Positions 1-11,596 are shown, counted from the stretch's first letter. The stretch: 64,000 bases of DNA from Pseudomonas yamanorum (GCF_900105735.1 NZ_LT629793.1:1550001-1614000); one strand, 5' to 3'. The notes: generated by a model not told the origin, from the sequence alone. Translations and numbers: made by a program.

Positions 1-142
1 AGGGACGCACCCAAAAGCCGTAATCGCCATACAGTGCTTGGTAAAACACCACTTCCTCTTCGGTCTCGGAATGCCGCGCCACATTAAAAACGCGGTACTG
101 CGGACCTTTATAATGCTGGTAGAGCCCTGGTTCGACTTTCAT
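1..142 (-). CDS. DUF1653 domain protein, 3' part missing
   Basis: Partial gene running off the left edge. The reverse strand from the ATG at 142 reads MKVEPGLYQHYKGPQYRVFN, followed by an acidic ETEEEVVFYQALYGDYGFWVRP stretch split across about residues 28-47. The opening GxYxHYKGxxYxV and the VVYxALYG-like motif are typical of the short DUF1653 family (about 70 aa), whose biochemical role is not known. It lies downstream of fadBA on the same strand, but a strong terminator separates them, so it probably has its own promoter in the AT-rich stretch at 150-200. The end lies outside the window. Confidence 0.8.
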   Translation of the reverse strand, partial: MKVEPGLYQHYKGPQYRVFNVARHSETEEEVVFYQALYGDYGFWVRP

Positions 143-180
143 GCTCTGGCCCTCTTACAAAATTTGTTAAAAAAAATATA

Positions 181-220
181 AAAAATTCCAAAAAACAAAA
201 ACCGGGGCACTGGGCCCCGG
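181..220 (-). terminator. Rho-independent terminator of fadBA
   Basis: A perfect 7-bp stem (202-208 with 214-220, CCGGGGC/GCCCCGG) with a 5-nt loop is followed on the reverse strand by a long T-rich tract (201 down to 181). It begins about 19 nt after the fadA stop codon. Confidence 0.9.
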
Positions 221-238
221 CTTCCGTCAGCGAAACGT

Positions 239-3591
<3,353 letters not shown>

Positions 3592-3603
3592 CAACTGATC
3601 TCC

Positions 3604-3950
3604 ACGATATGGAAGCTGAACAGTACACGTCGGACGCAGGATTCAGCGTAGACACTGACGTTACCGTCGATGCTAACGCCAATTTGCCAGGCACACCCGC
3701 CAACGCGATAGTCGGGATTCTGTACGAACGGTCTGAAAGACAAACGCTCAATTCATACGCCCGTTTGATTTGGGTACGTCACCTTCAGCCAAATCCGATG
3801 AATTGTCAATCGCTCGAAAGGGCCGCTAAAACGCGACTTTTCAGTCATTTCAGAACCCGAAGCAGCCGGCATCGCCCCGCCAATGTTTAATCATTCGCGA
3901 AATCAATAATGAGAAATATGATTTAAAGGGCTGTACAGAACCGAATATGC
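3604..3950. promoter_or_regulatory. fadBA upstream region with a CAAACG/CGTTTG inverted pair
   Basis: No convincing gene here; the ORF at 3609-3890 has no recognisable protein features. CAAACG (3741-3746) and CGTTTG (3762-3767) form an inverted pair, 21 bp centre to centre. PsrA, a fatty-acid-responsive TetR repressor of pseudomonads, binds GAAAC/GTTTC-like half sites, but those are normally only 2-4 bp apart, so assigning this pair to PsrA is speculative. No clear -35/-10 pair for fadB was identified by eye. Confidence 0.35.
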
Positions 3951-3960
3951 GGCTAGGCTA

Positions 3961-4027
3961 GCGGCACGTAAAACGAATTACCGGCCTGCCTGGCCAACTC
4001 CAGCCCGATGATGCTTTCGGGCTTTTT
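3961..4027 (+). ncRNA. candidate small RNA with intrinsic terminator, unidentified family
   Basis: A 7-bp stem AGCCCGA/TCGGGCT (4002-4008 with 4017-4023) is followed by TTTTT (4023-4027) on the plus strand. No plus-strand protein gene lies upstream for it to terminate. About 40-50 bp before the stem, GGCTAGGCTAGC (3951-3962) resembles a sigma-S-type extended -10 (TAGGCT at 3954-3959), which would give an RNA of roughly 65 nt. The C-rich single-stranded part (CCGGCCTGCCTGGCC, 3981-3995) could pair with mRNAs. Neither start nor family can be fixed by eye. Pseudomonas families such as RgsA/P16 should be compared. Confidence 0.4.
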
Positions 4028-4043
4028 AATGCCCGCAGGAATC

Positions 4044-4481
4044 TCAGGCCAGCGCCTTGAGCACCGCGTCAATGTCCTGCAACACGCTCAACTCGCCCTT
4101 TTCGCCCCAGTACAGGGTGATCATTTGCTTGTCGGCTTCGACTTTGTAGACGTTCTCAGGCAGCGTCGCAAAATGCGGCAACAACTTTTCATCAACGCAG
4201 ATTTCCTGCCACTGATTGACCCACATCCCCGGTTCCAACTGCCAATAACTCCAGGTCACAAGCTTGGTGCCGCGTCGTGGCCGGTGATACTGCGCGCACG
4301 GGCTCGGCGGCTCGTGCTTGAGCCAGTGCGGCCACTCCTGAGGTGTCAGTTGCATGGCCAAACCGATGCGCCGCGCCTCCATGCGCAAAGCCATGCGCCC
4401 GCTCGAATGGCGCGAAGGACGCAGCCACGCCAGCGGACTCAAAACCAGCGCAAGGATTGACACCACTATCCAGACCGTCAT
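4044..4481 (-). CDS. small membrane-anchored protein of unknown function
   Basis: 145 aa from the ATG at 4481, with GGGAG 8 nt upstream. Residues 1-20 (MTVWIVVSILALVLSPLAWL) form one hydrophobic segment, followed by basic residues, so the soluble C-terminal part should remain in the cytoplasm. The rest is rich in Trp and charged residues, with no catalytic motif that I recognise. Such proteins are conserved in pseudomonads and are sometimes labelled YajC-like, on weak grounds. It is divergent from the universal stress protein gene and convergent with the small RNA candidate. The longer same-frame extension to 5036 is antisense to the stress-protein gene and is not real. Confidence 0.75.
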   Translation of the reverse strand: MTVWIVVSILALVLSPLAWLRPSRHSSGRMALRMEARRIGLAMQLTPQEWPHWLKHEPPSPCAQYHRPRRGTKLVTWSYWQLEPGMWVNQWQEICVDEKLLPHFATLPENVYKVEADKQMITLYWGEKGELSVLQDIDAVLKALA

Positions 4482-4586
4482 ATGTGTACTCCCGAATTTC
4501 TTGATGAGCGGATTTGACCCGACGCAACCCCATCCGCTTGAAACAAGCCATACTGAACTTATCGCTTTCCTTTGGAGAAACTCCTC

Positions 4587-5024
4587 ATGCCCTACGAACA
4601 TATTCTGGTCGCCGTGGACCTGACCGAAGAATGCGACCCCGTGATCAAGCGGGCCGTAGGCCTTGCAGGCGATTCGGTGAAGCTGTCCCTGGTGCATATC
4701 GTCGAACCGATGGCCATGGCCTTTGGTGGCGACGTGCCAATGGACCTTTCCCAGCTGCAACAGCAGCAGTTCGACCAGGCCAAGGAACGCCTTGATCGAC
4801 TGATCAACAAGTACCCCGCCCTGAAAAAAGACCAGAGCCACCTGACCTACGGCCAGCCGCGCCAGGAAATCCACCACCTGGCCAAGGAACAAGGTTGCGA
4901 CCTGATCGTGGTCGGGAGCCATGGCCGCCACGGGCTGGCCCTGCTGCTGGGCTCCACCGCCAATGACGTGCTGCACGGCGCACCTTGCGATGTGCTGGCG
5001 GTGAAACTGGTAAAGAGCTCGTAA
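4587..5024 (+). CDS. universal stress protein (UspA family)
   Basis: 145 aa from the ATG at 4587; GGAGA sits at 4574-4578. It has the Usp alpha/beta fold features: MPYEHILVAVDLTEE at the start, then the nucleotide-binding tail pattern DLIVVGSHGRHGLALLLGS (GxxGhG-type) and NDVLHGAPCDVLAV. ATP-binding Usp proteins of this type help survival in stationary phase, starvation or low oxygen. The gene stands alone, transcribed away from the membrane-protein gene. I found no ANR box in the 105-bp upstream gap. Confidence 0.92.
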   Translation: MPYEHILVAVDLTEECDPVIKRAVGLAGDSVKLSLVHIVEPMAMAFGGDVPMDLSQLQQQQFDQAKERLDRLINKYPALKKDQSHLTYGQPRQEIHHLAKEQGCDLIVVGSHGRHGLALLLGSTANDVLHGAPCDVLAVKLVKSS

Positions 5025-5041
5025 GACCAACAGCAATCTAA

Positions 5042-5147
5042 TGTGGGAGCGGGCTTGTGTGGGAGCGGGCTTGCTCGCGAATACGGTGGGTCAGTTAATG
5101 AAGATAGCGACTGATACACCGCCTTCGCGAGCAAGCCCGCTCCCACA
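5042..5147. repeat. REP doublet with a duplicated head
   Basis: TGTGGGAGCGGGCTTGCTCGCGA (5058-5080) and its exact inverse (5125-5147) flank a short spacer, the usual paired Pseudomonas REP arrangement. The first 16 bases of the left unit are duplicated in tandem at 5042-5057. Confidence 0.9.
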
Positions 5148-5168
5148 TTTGAACCGCGTTTCATACAA

Positions 5169-5206
5169 AAAACCCGGCGCTCATACAAATGAGCGCCGGG
5201 TTTTTT
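5169..5206. terminator. bidirectional terminator between usp and uup
   Basis: AACCCGGCGCTCA (5171-5183) pairs with TGAGCGCCGGGTT (5190-5202), with an A-run before and a T-run after. It can stop transcription from both convergent genes. Confidence 0.9.
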
Positions 5207-5222
5207 ATTGCGCTTGAATCAC

Positions 5223-7142
5223 TCAGGCATCCAGCTCGGCCCAGCGCTCAACCAGGGCTTCCAGCTCGCTGTTCAACTGCTCGAGGGATGCAATCACCTT
5301 GGCGGTTTCGGCAGCAGGGCGCAGATAGAAACCCGCGTCCGCCATTTCAGCTTCAACGGCAGCGATCTGCTGTTCCTTGGCATCGATATCGCCCGGCAGT
5401 GCTTCCAGCTCGCGTTGCAGCTTGTAGCTGAGCTTCTTCTTGGCCGCAGGCGCTTCTTGCGCAGGGGCAGGAGCAGCAGCCACCGGGGCAACCACGGCCG
5501 AGGTCAGGTCAGCCTTGCCGGATTTGCTTTCGGTCACGCCCAGCAGGCGCGGCGAACCGCCCTGACGCAGCCAGTCCTGATAACCACCGACGTATTCACG
5601 CACCTTGCCCTCACCTTCAAAGACCAGGGTGCTGGTGACCACGTTGTCGAGGAAAGCCCGGTCGTGACTGACCATCAGCACGGTGCCGTTGAAGGTCAGC
5701 AAGACCTCTTCCAGCAGTTCCAGGGTTTCAACGTCGAGGTCGTTGGTCGGTTCGTCGAGCACCAGCAGGTTGGCTGGTTTGCTGAACAGCTTGGCCAGCA
5801 GCAGGCGCGCACGCTCACCACCAGACAAGGCTTTAACCGGTGTACGTGCACGCTGCGGGCTGAACAGGAAGTCGCCCAGGTAGCTCAATACGTGGCGGCT
5901 CTGGCCGTCGATGTCGATAAAGTCGCGACCTTCGGCGACGTTGTCGATCACGGTTTTTTCCAGGTCCAACTGGTGACGCAACTGGTCGAAGTAGGCCACG
6001 TCGATGCGCGTGCCCTCTTCCACTGTGCCGCTGGTCGGTTGCAGGCCATTGAGCATCAGCTTGAGCAAGGTGGTCTTGCCGGTACCGTTGGCGCCGAGCA
6101 GGCCGATACGGTCGCCGCGCTGCAGGACCATGGAGAAGTCCTTGATCAGGAACGGGCCGTCCGGGTGATGGAAGCTGACGTTTTCCAGGACCATCACTTG
6201 CTTGCCGGACTTGTCGGCGGTATCCAGCTGAATGTTGGCCTTGCCGGTGCGCTCACGACGCTCGCTGCGCTCAACGCGCAAGGCTTTCAGGGCGCGTACG
6301 CGGCCTTCGTTACGGGTGCGACGGGCCTTGATACCCTGGCGGATCCAGACTTCTTCCTGAGCCAGCTTTTTGTCAAACAGCGCATTGGCGGTTTCTTCGG
6401 CGGACAGTGCAGCTTCTTTATGCACCAGGAAGCTGGCGTAGTCGCCATTCCAGTCGATCAGGCCGCCACGATCCAGTTCGAGAATGCGTGTGGCGAGGTT
6501 TTGCAGGAAAGAACGGTCGTGCGTGATGAACAGCACGGCGCCCTGGAAATCCTTGAGGGCTTCTTCAAGCCAGGCGATTGCGCCGATGTCCAGGTGGTTG
6601 GTCGGTTCGTCGAGCAGCAGCAGATCCGGTTCGGAAACCAGGGCCTGGGCCAGCAGGACGCGGCGACGCCAGCCGCCGGACAATTCGGCGAGGGTCTTGT
6701 CGGCCGGCAGTTGCAGGCGGCTCAGGGTGCTGTCGACCAATTGCTGCAGGCGCCAGCCGTCACGGGCTTCGAGGTCTTGCTGGACGTGCATCAGCTTGTC
6801 CAGGTCTTCTTCGGTGACGCAGTTCTGTGCCAGGTGATGGTATTCGGCGAGCAATGCGCCCACGCCATCAAGGCCTTCGGCAACCACGTCGAACACTGTC
6901 CGTCCGTCGGCCACCGGCAGTTCTTGCGGCAATTCGCCAATCTTGAGGCCCGGTGCGCGCCAGACAGAGCCGTCATCGGGCTTCTGGTCGCCTTTTACCA
7001 GCTTCATCATGCTGGACTTGCCGGTGCCGTTACGGCCGATGATGCACACCCGCTCACCACGGGCGATCTGCCAGGACACCTTGTCCAACAACGGCATAGC
7101 GCCGAAAGCAAGGGACACATCGCTGAATTTGAGCAGGGTCAT
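5223..7142 (-). CDS. uup: ABC-F family ATPase Uup
   Basis: 639 aa from the ATG at 7142 (MTLLKFSDVSLAFG), with GGAG 8 nt before; upstream in-frame codons belong to the leader. Soluble protein with two ABC cassettes and no membrane domain: Walker A GRNGTGKSS, signature LSGGWRRR and Walker B LLLLDEPTNHLD in the first; GANGTGKTT, LSGGERARL and LLVLDEPTNDLD in the second. The linker region KLAQEEVWIRQGIKARRTRN and the C-terminal coiled-coil domain (KLSYKLQRELEALPGDI onwards) are specific to Uup. ABC-F proteins act on ribosomes; Uup also affects transposon precise excision and branched-DNA tolerance in E. coli. Its 5' neighbour slt is divergent. Confidence 0.95.
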   Translation of the reverse strand: MTLLKFSDVSLAFGAMPLLDKVSWQIARGERVCIIGRNGTGKSSMMKLVKGDQKPDDGSVWRAPGLKIGELPQELPVADGRTVFDVVAEGLDGVGALLAEYHHLAQNCVTEEDLDKLMHVQQDLEARDGWRLQQLVDSTLSRLQLPADKTLAELSGGWRRRVLLAQALVSEPDLLLLDEPTNHLDIGAIAWLEEALKDFQGAVLFITHDRSFLQNLATRILELDRGGLIDWNGDYASFLVHKEAALSAEETANALFDKKLAQEEVWIRQGIKARRTRNEGRVRALKALRVERSERRERTGKANIQLDTADKSGKQVMVLENVSFHHPDGPFLIKDFSMVLQRGDRIGLLGANGTGKTTLLKLMLNGLQPTSGTVEEGTRIDVAYFDQLRHQLDLEKTVIDNVAEGRDFIDIDGQSRHVLSYLGDFLFSPQRARTPVKALSGGERARLLLAKLFSKPANLLVLDEPTNDLDVETLELLEEVLLTFNGTVLMVSHDRAFLDNVVTSTLVFEGEGKVREYVGGYQDWLRQGGSPRLLGVTESKSGKADLTSAVVAPVAAAPAPAQEAPAAKKKLSYKLQRELEALPGDIDAKEQQIAAVEAEMADAGFYLRPAAETAKVIASLEQLNSELEALVERWAELDA

Positions 7143-7354
7143 ACGCTTCTCCAAAAACTGGGCGCGCATTCTACCTGACTTAGGGCGCGAGGCGGCCGGC
7201 ATTTTCGCCGTTGACATGTTCTGTTGGACATTTCAGATGAACTTGAACGAAGCGACCGGCAAAGCTTTCACCGGTTGCAGCCAAAAGGCTAAGCTAGGGG
7301 CAATCAGTGTCGGCGACGTCGGCACTAGTCCAGATTCCTCTGCACGGACGTCTC

Positions 7355-9283
7355 ATGCGCAGTCGCCTTTTCAGCTTTTTATCTTGTCTGCTTCTTTCTG
7401 CCACCGCCGTTCAATCCGCCCAGGCCGTGGACCTCACCACCCAACGTCAATATTACGATGAAGCCAAACGAGCCCTCGCCAAAGGCGACAGCGGCCCGTA
7501 TTTCCAGTACAGCCAGGCCCTGGCCGACTACCCGTTGACGCCATACCTGGCCTACGACGAACTGACCGCGCGCCTTAAAACCGCGAGCAACGAGGAAATC
7601 GAACAATTCCTCGCCAAGAACGGCGACCTGCCCCAGGCCAACTGGATGAAACTGCGCTGGTTGCGCTGGCTGGCCGACCGTGGCGACTGGCAAACCTTTG
7701 AAAAGTACTACGACCCAAAACTCAATTTCGTCGAACTGGACTGCCTGCACGGACAGTTCCAGCTGACCCATAACCAAAAAGCCGAAGGTTATAAAACCAC
7801 CGAGAAACTGTGGCTGACCGGTAAATCCCAGCCTGCTGCCTGTGATGCCACCTTTGGCCAGTGGGCCGCCGACGGCCAACTGACCGAACAAAAAATCTGG
7901 GACCGCGCCAAGCTGGCCGCCGAAGCGCGCAACTACCCGCTGGCCAACAGCCTGGTGAAAACCCTGCCGACCCTCGGCGCCCAAGGCCGCCTGATGGTAG
8001 ACGTGGCGCAGAAGCCCGACATGCTCAGCGACCCGTCGCGCTTCCTGCCGGCCAACGAGGCGATGTCCGACGCCGTCGGCCTGGGCCTTCGCCGCCTGGC
8101 CCGCCAGGACCCGGACAAGGCCATGGCCCTGCTCGACGGTTATGCCAGCAGCATGCACTTCTCTCGTGACGAAAAAGTGTCGATCGCCCGGGAAATCGGC
8201 CTGACCCTGGCGCGCCGCTACGACCCGCGCGCCCTCGACGTGATGACCAAATACGATCCGGAACTGCGGGACAACACCGTTTCCGAATGGCGCCTGCGCC
8301 TGCTGCTGCGCCTGGCGCGATGGGAAGACGCCTACCAGTTGACGCGCAAGCTGCCCCAGGACCTGGCCACCACCAACCGCTGGCGCTACTGGCAGGCCCG
8401 CAGCCTGGAACTGGCAGAGCCGAAAAACCCGCAAGCCCTGGTGATGTACAAGGGCCTGGCCAAGGAACGTGACTTCTACGGCTTCCTGGCGGCGGATCGC
8501 TCCCAGTCGCCGTACCAACTGACCAACAAGCCGCTGGTGATGAGCCAGGCGCTGATGAACAAGGTGCGCAACACCCCGGGCGTACGCCGCGCCCTGGAGT
8601 TCTACGCCCGCGGCCAGATCGTTGATGGCCGTCGCGAGTGGTACCACGTGAGCCGGCACTTCAACCGCGACGAAATGGTCGCCCAGGCCAAGCTGGCCTA
8701 TGACATGAAGTGGTACTTCCCGGCGATCCGCACCATCAGCCAGGCGCAATACTGGGATGACCTGGATATCCGCTTCCCGATGGCCCACCGCGACACCCTG
8801 GTGCGTGAAGCCAAGGTCCGCGGCGTGCATTCAAGCTGGGTGTTTGCGATCACCCGCCAGGAAAGCGCCTTCATGGACGATGCGCGCTCCGGCGTCGGCG
8901 CCACCGGCCTGATGCAGCTGATGCCGGGCACCGCCAAAGAGACCGCACGCAAGTTCAGCATCCCGCTGGCCTCGCAACAGCAAGTGCTCGACCCGGACAA
9001 GAACATCCAGCTCGGCGCGGCGTACCTGAGCCAGGTCCATGCCCAGTTCAACGGCAACCGCGTGCTCGCCACCGCTGCCTACAACGCTGGCCCGGGCCGT
9101 GTACGCCAATGGCTGCGCGGCGCCGATCACCTGAGTTTCGATGTGTGGGTGGAAAGCATCCCGTTCGACGAAACCCGTCAGTATGTGCAGAACGTGCTGT
9201 CTTATTCGGTGATCTACGGGCAGAAGCTCAATGCGCCACAGCCGCTGGTGGATTGGCATGAGCGGTATTTTGATGATCAGTAA
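7355..9283 (+). CDS. slt: soluble lytic murein transglycosylase
   Basis: 642 aa from the ATG at 7355, chosen because it begins a clean signal peptide (MRSRLFSFLSCLLLSATAV, cleavage after QSAQA). The earlier GTG would add residues before it. The periplasmic enzyme cuts glycan strands and makes 1,6-anhydro-muropeptides. A long alpha-superhelical N-terminal region is followed by the GEWL-like catalytic domain (about 480-600): catalytic Glu in ITRQESAFMDDARSG, then GATGLMQLMPGTA and AAYNAGPGRVRQWL. The gene stands alone and is followed by a bidirectional terminator. Confidence 0.96.
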   Translation: MRSRLFSFLSCLLLSATAVQSAQAVDLTTQRQYYDEAKRALAKGDSGPYFQYSQALADYPLTPYLAYDELTARLKTASNEEIEQFLAKNGDLPQANWMKLRWLRWLADRGDWQTFEKYYDPKLNFVELDCLHGQFQLTHNQKAEGYKTTEKLWLTGKSQPAACDATFGQWAADGQLTEQKIWDRAKLAAEARNYPLANSLVKTLPTLGAQGRLMVDVAQKPDMLSDPSRFLPANEAMSDAVGLGLRRLARQDPDKAMALLDGYASSMHFSRDEKVSIAREIGLTLARRYDPRALDVMTKYDPELRDNTVSEWRLRLLLRLARWEDAYQLTRKLPQDLATTNRWRYWQARSLELAEPKNPQALVMYKGLAKERDFYGFLAADRSQSPYQLTNKPLVMSQALMNKVRNTPGVRRALEFYARGQIVDGRREWYHVSRHFNRDEMVAQAKLAYDMKWYFPAIRTISQAQYWDDLDIRFPMAHRDTLVREAKVRGVHSSWVFAITRQESAFMDDARSGVGATGLMQLMPGTAKETARKFSIPLASQQQVLDPDKNIQLGAAYLSQVHAQFNGNRVLATAAYNAGPGRVRQWLRGADHLSFDVWVESIPFDETRQYVQNVLSYSVIYGQKLNAPQPLVDWHERYFDDQ

Positions 9284-9296
9284 GTAACGCTGTCCC

Positions 9297-9336
9297 ATAA
9301 AAAATGCCCGCATTGAGAGATGCGGGCATTTTTTAT
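9297..9336. terminator. bidirectional terminator between slt and the ABC exporter
   Basis: ATAAAAAATGCCCGCA and TGCGGGCATTTTTTAT form a near-perfect stem around TTGAGAGA, with A- and T-runs on both sides of the two convergent genes. Confidence 0.92.
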
Positions 9337-9346
9337 GGGCGGTAAT

Positions 9347-11116
9347 TTAGTGGCTGCTCGATTCACCATCACTGAACTGCAACGCCGCCAGCCGTGCGTA
9401 CAGTGGATTACTCGCAATCAGTTGCTGATGCGTCCCCACCGCCACCAGCTTGCCTTGGTCCATCACGGCAATCCGGTCGGCGTTCTTCACGGTGGCCAAC
9501 CGGTGGGCGATCACCAGGGTGGTGCGCCCTTCCATCAACTGCGGCAGCGCTTGCTGGATCAAGTGTTCACTCTGGGCGTCCAGCGCGCTGGTGGCTTCGT
9601 CCAGCAGCAGGATCGGTGCATCCACCAACAAGGCCCGGGCGATGGCCAGGCGTTGGCGCTGGCCGCCGGAAAGGCCCATGCCGCCGTCGCCCAGGTGGGT
9701 CTGGTAGCCGTCGGGCATTTGCAGGATGAAATCGTGGGCGTGGGCGATGCGCGCCGCTTCTTCGACCTGGGCAAAGGTGGCCGATGGATTGCCGTAGCGG
9801 ATGTTCTCTTCGACAGTGCCAAAGAACAGCGCCGGACTCTGGGACACCAGGGCGAAACAGCGGCGCAGGTCCAGCGGGTCCAGTTCGGTCAGCGGGTGGC
9901 CTTCAAGCAGGATGCGGCCTTGCTGAGGATCGTAGAAACGCAGCAACAGATCGAAGATCGTCGATTTTCCCGCGCCCGACGGGCCGACCAGGGCCAGGGT
10001 TTCACCGGCATTGATGCTCAGGCTCAAGCCGTCGATAGCAAAACGATCCGGGCGCGACGGATAGGAGAAACGCAAATCCTGGACTTCCAGGCGGCCGCTG
10101 ACCCGCTCCGGCAGCTTGACGACGTTTGCCTCGGGCGCTTTGATCTCGTTGCTCGACTGCAGCAACTCGCCAATCCGCTCTGCTGCACCGGCCGCTCGTT
10201 GCAACTCGCCCAGCACTTCACTCAAGGTGCCGACGGCACTGCCGACGATCAGGCTGTAGAACACGAACGCGGCCAGTTCACCACCGGAAATCCGCCCGCT
10301 AATTACGTCCATGCCGCCGACCCAGAGCATCACGCCCACGGCGCCCAGTACCAGCATGATTACCAGGGTAATCAGCCACGAACGCTGCAGGATGCGTTTG
10401 CGCGCGGTGGTGAACGCCTCCTCCACTGTCACCGCAAAGCGCCGCTCGTCCTGCACCTGGTGGTTGTAGGCCTGCACCGTCTTGATTTGGCCAAGGGTCT
10501 CGGACACGTAGCTGCCCACGTCGGCGATGCGGTCCTGGCTCAGGCGCGACAGGCTGCGCACCCGGCGGCCAAAGATCAAAATCGGCGCCAGCACCAGCGG
10601 CAGCGCGATCACAACGATGCTGGTGAGCTTGGGGTTGGTGACAAACAACAGCACAATCCCGCCGATCACCATCAGGGCGTTGCGCAGGAACAGCGACAGC
10701 GAGGAGCCGATCACCGATTGCAGCAAGGTGGTGTCGGTGGTCAACCGGGACTGGATTTCCGAACTGCGGTTGTTTTCGTAGAAACCCGGATGCAAGTAGA
10801 TCAAGTGGTTGAACACCTGCCGCCGGATGTCGGCCACCACCCGCTCGCCGATCCACGACACCAGGTAAAACCGCGTAAAGGTGCCCACCGCCAGGCCCAG
10901 CACCAGAATCATGAACAGGCCGATGGACTGGTTGAGCAGGTGCGGCGACTGGGTCATGAAGCCTTGGTCCACCAGCAGGCGAATGCCCTGCCCCATGGAC
11001 AAGGTGATGCCAGCGGTGACGATCAACGCCAACAAGGCCCCCAGGGCCTGCCAGCGGTAGGGAGCGACGAAGCGGCTGGCCAGGCGAATCGCGCGGCGTT
11101 GACGGGCTGAGAGCAT
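9347..11116 (-). CDS. MsbA-like ABC exporter (fused permease/ATPase)
   Basis: 589 aa from the ATG at 11116 with AGGTGA 7 nt upstream; a GTG at 11128 is an alternative. Type-IV ABC half-transporter that works as a homodimer in the inner membrane. Six membrane helices lie in residues about 15-300. The ATPase domain has Walker A GPSGAGKST, signature LSGGQRQRLAIARAL, Walker B ILLLDEATSALD and the switch histidine in VIAHRLAT. It is related to MsbA and to multidrug exporters; the substrate cannot be told from sequence, and the main lipid A flippase is usually elsewhere, next to lpxK. Confidence 0.9.
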   Translation of the reverse strand: MLSARQRRAIRLASRFVAPYRWQALGALLALIVTAGITLSMGQGIRLLVDQGFMTQSPHLLNQSIGLFMILVLGLAVGTFTRFYLVSWIGERVVADIRRQVFNHLIYLHPGFYENNRSSEIQSRLTTDTTLLQSVIGSSLSLFLRNALMVIGGIVLLFVTNPKLTSIVVIALPLVLAPILIFGRRVRSLSRLSQDRIADVGSYVSETLGQIKTVQAYNHQVQDERRFAVTVEEAFTTARKRILQRSWLITLVIMLVLGAVGVMLWVGGMDVISGRISGGELAAFVFYSLIVGSAVGTLSEVLGELQRAAGAAERIGELLQSSNEIKAPEANVVKLPERVSGRLEVQDLRFSYPSRPDRFAIDGLSLSINAGETLALVGPSGAGKSTIFDLLLRFYDPQQGRILLEGHPLTELDPLDLRRCFALVSQSPALFFGTVEENIRYGNPSATFAQVEEAARIAHAHDFILQMPDGYQTHLGDGGMGLSGGQRQRLAIARALLVDAPILLLDEATSALDAQSEHLIQQALPQLMEGRTTLVIAHRLATVKNADRIAVMDQGKLVAVGTHQQLIASNPLYARLAALQFSDGESSSH

Positions 11117-11293
11117 GGCGAGTTTCACCTGAGGGTGGGAGACGGGAACCTACGTAACTACATGGGGGGAACTTGAGCGAATCACAATGAGTCAGGTTAA
11201 TTATGCTTACCGAACCTAGCCCCTAGAGGCTATCGGTCTAAGGCCTGGCTGGAAATTTGTATCGGTTTCTGCTGGACTGGGCATTCGATCTGC

Positions 11294-11325
11294 TGACCGC
11301 GCAAGGAGTTGTAACAACGCGGTCA
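11294..11325 (+). promoter_or_regulatory. 8-bp dyad in the leader of the PA1571-type gene
   Basis: TGACCGCG (11294-11301) and CGCGGTCA (11318-11325) are perfect inverted arms, 24 bp centre to centre, about 45 bp before the next start codon. It could be an operator or an mRNA hairpin. Confidence 0.4.
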
Positions 11326-11371
11326 CGCAGTGATTTTAAGGTAGGTACACAACCTGATGAGGAGACGGGCC

Positions 11372-11545
11372 ATGTCCTTGCAAAACAGCAGCAACGCCAA
11401 AATTGAAGTGATCCGCCAACCGCAGCAGTTGCCTTGCTCGTACATCGACGCTCAAGGCCGCGAAGTGCAAATCACCGAAGAGATGATCCAGAGCGCCTGC
11501 GCCGAACTGGAACAGAAATTGGTCAAGCCTGCCAAGCGAGGCTGA
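11372..11545 (+). CDS. small conserved protein, PA1571 family
   Basis: 57 aa from the ATG at 11372 with GAGGAG close upstream; an in-frame ATG at 11357 lacks a good ribosome site. The sequence begins MSLQNSSNAKIEVIRQPQQL and contains CSYIDAQGREVQITEEMI, then an acidic/basic tail. The family is restricted to pseudomonads as far as I know and has no known function. No signal peptide or membrane segment. It is followed within 20 bp by a bidirectional terminator, so it is monocistronic. Confidence 0.85.
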   Translation: MSLQNSSNAKIEVIRQPQQLPCSYIDAQGREVQITEEMIQSACAELEQKLVKPAKRG

Positions 11546-11561
11546 ATCGCCCACGCTCTTT

Positions 11562-11590
11562 TAAACCCGGCCTTGATGGCCGGGTTTTTT
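11562..11590. terminator. bidirectional terminator between the small gene and pdxB
   Basis: AAACCCGGCC (11563-11572), loop TTGA, then TGGCCGGGTTTTTT; the A-run also makes it usable on the minus strand for pdxB. Confidence 0.9.
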
Positions 11591-11596
11591 ATGCCT

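Noticed and set aside
3609..3890. 93-codon ORF in the fadB upstream region
   Set aside because: No ribosome site, no recognisable protein features, and it would occupy the fadBA promoter region.
4501..4525. TTGATGAGCGGATTTGA as a possible ANR box before the universal stress protein gene
   Set aside because: The right half lacks TCAA at the required spacing.
4482..5036. Long same-frame extension of the small membrane protein on the minus strand
   Set aside because: It is antisense to the well-conserved universal stress protein; the ATG at 4481 has a good ribosome site and begins a membrane segment.
5042..5147. Paired repeats as a CRISPR-like array
   Set aside because: Units are inverted pairs, not direct repeats with regular spacers; they are REP elements, and no cas genes exist in the window.
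5208..7178. 656-codon plus-strand ORF opposite uup
   Set aside because: Shadow frame of a GC-rich gene; low-complexity His/Gln/Val-rich translation, while the minus strand encodes clear ABC-F motifs.
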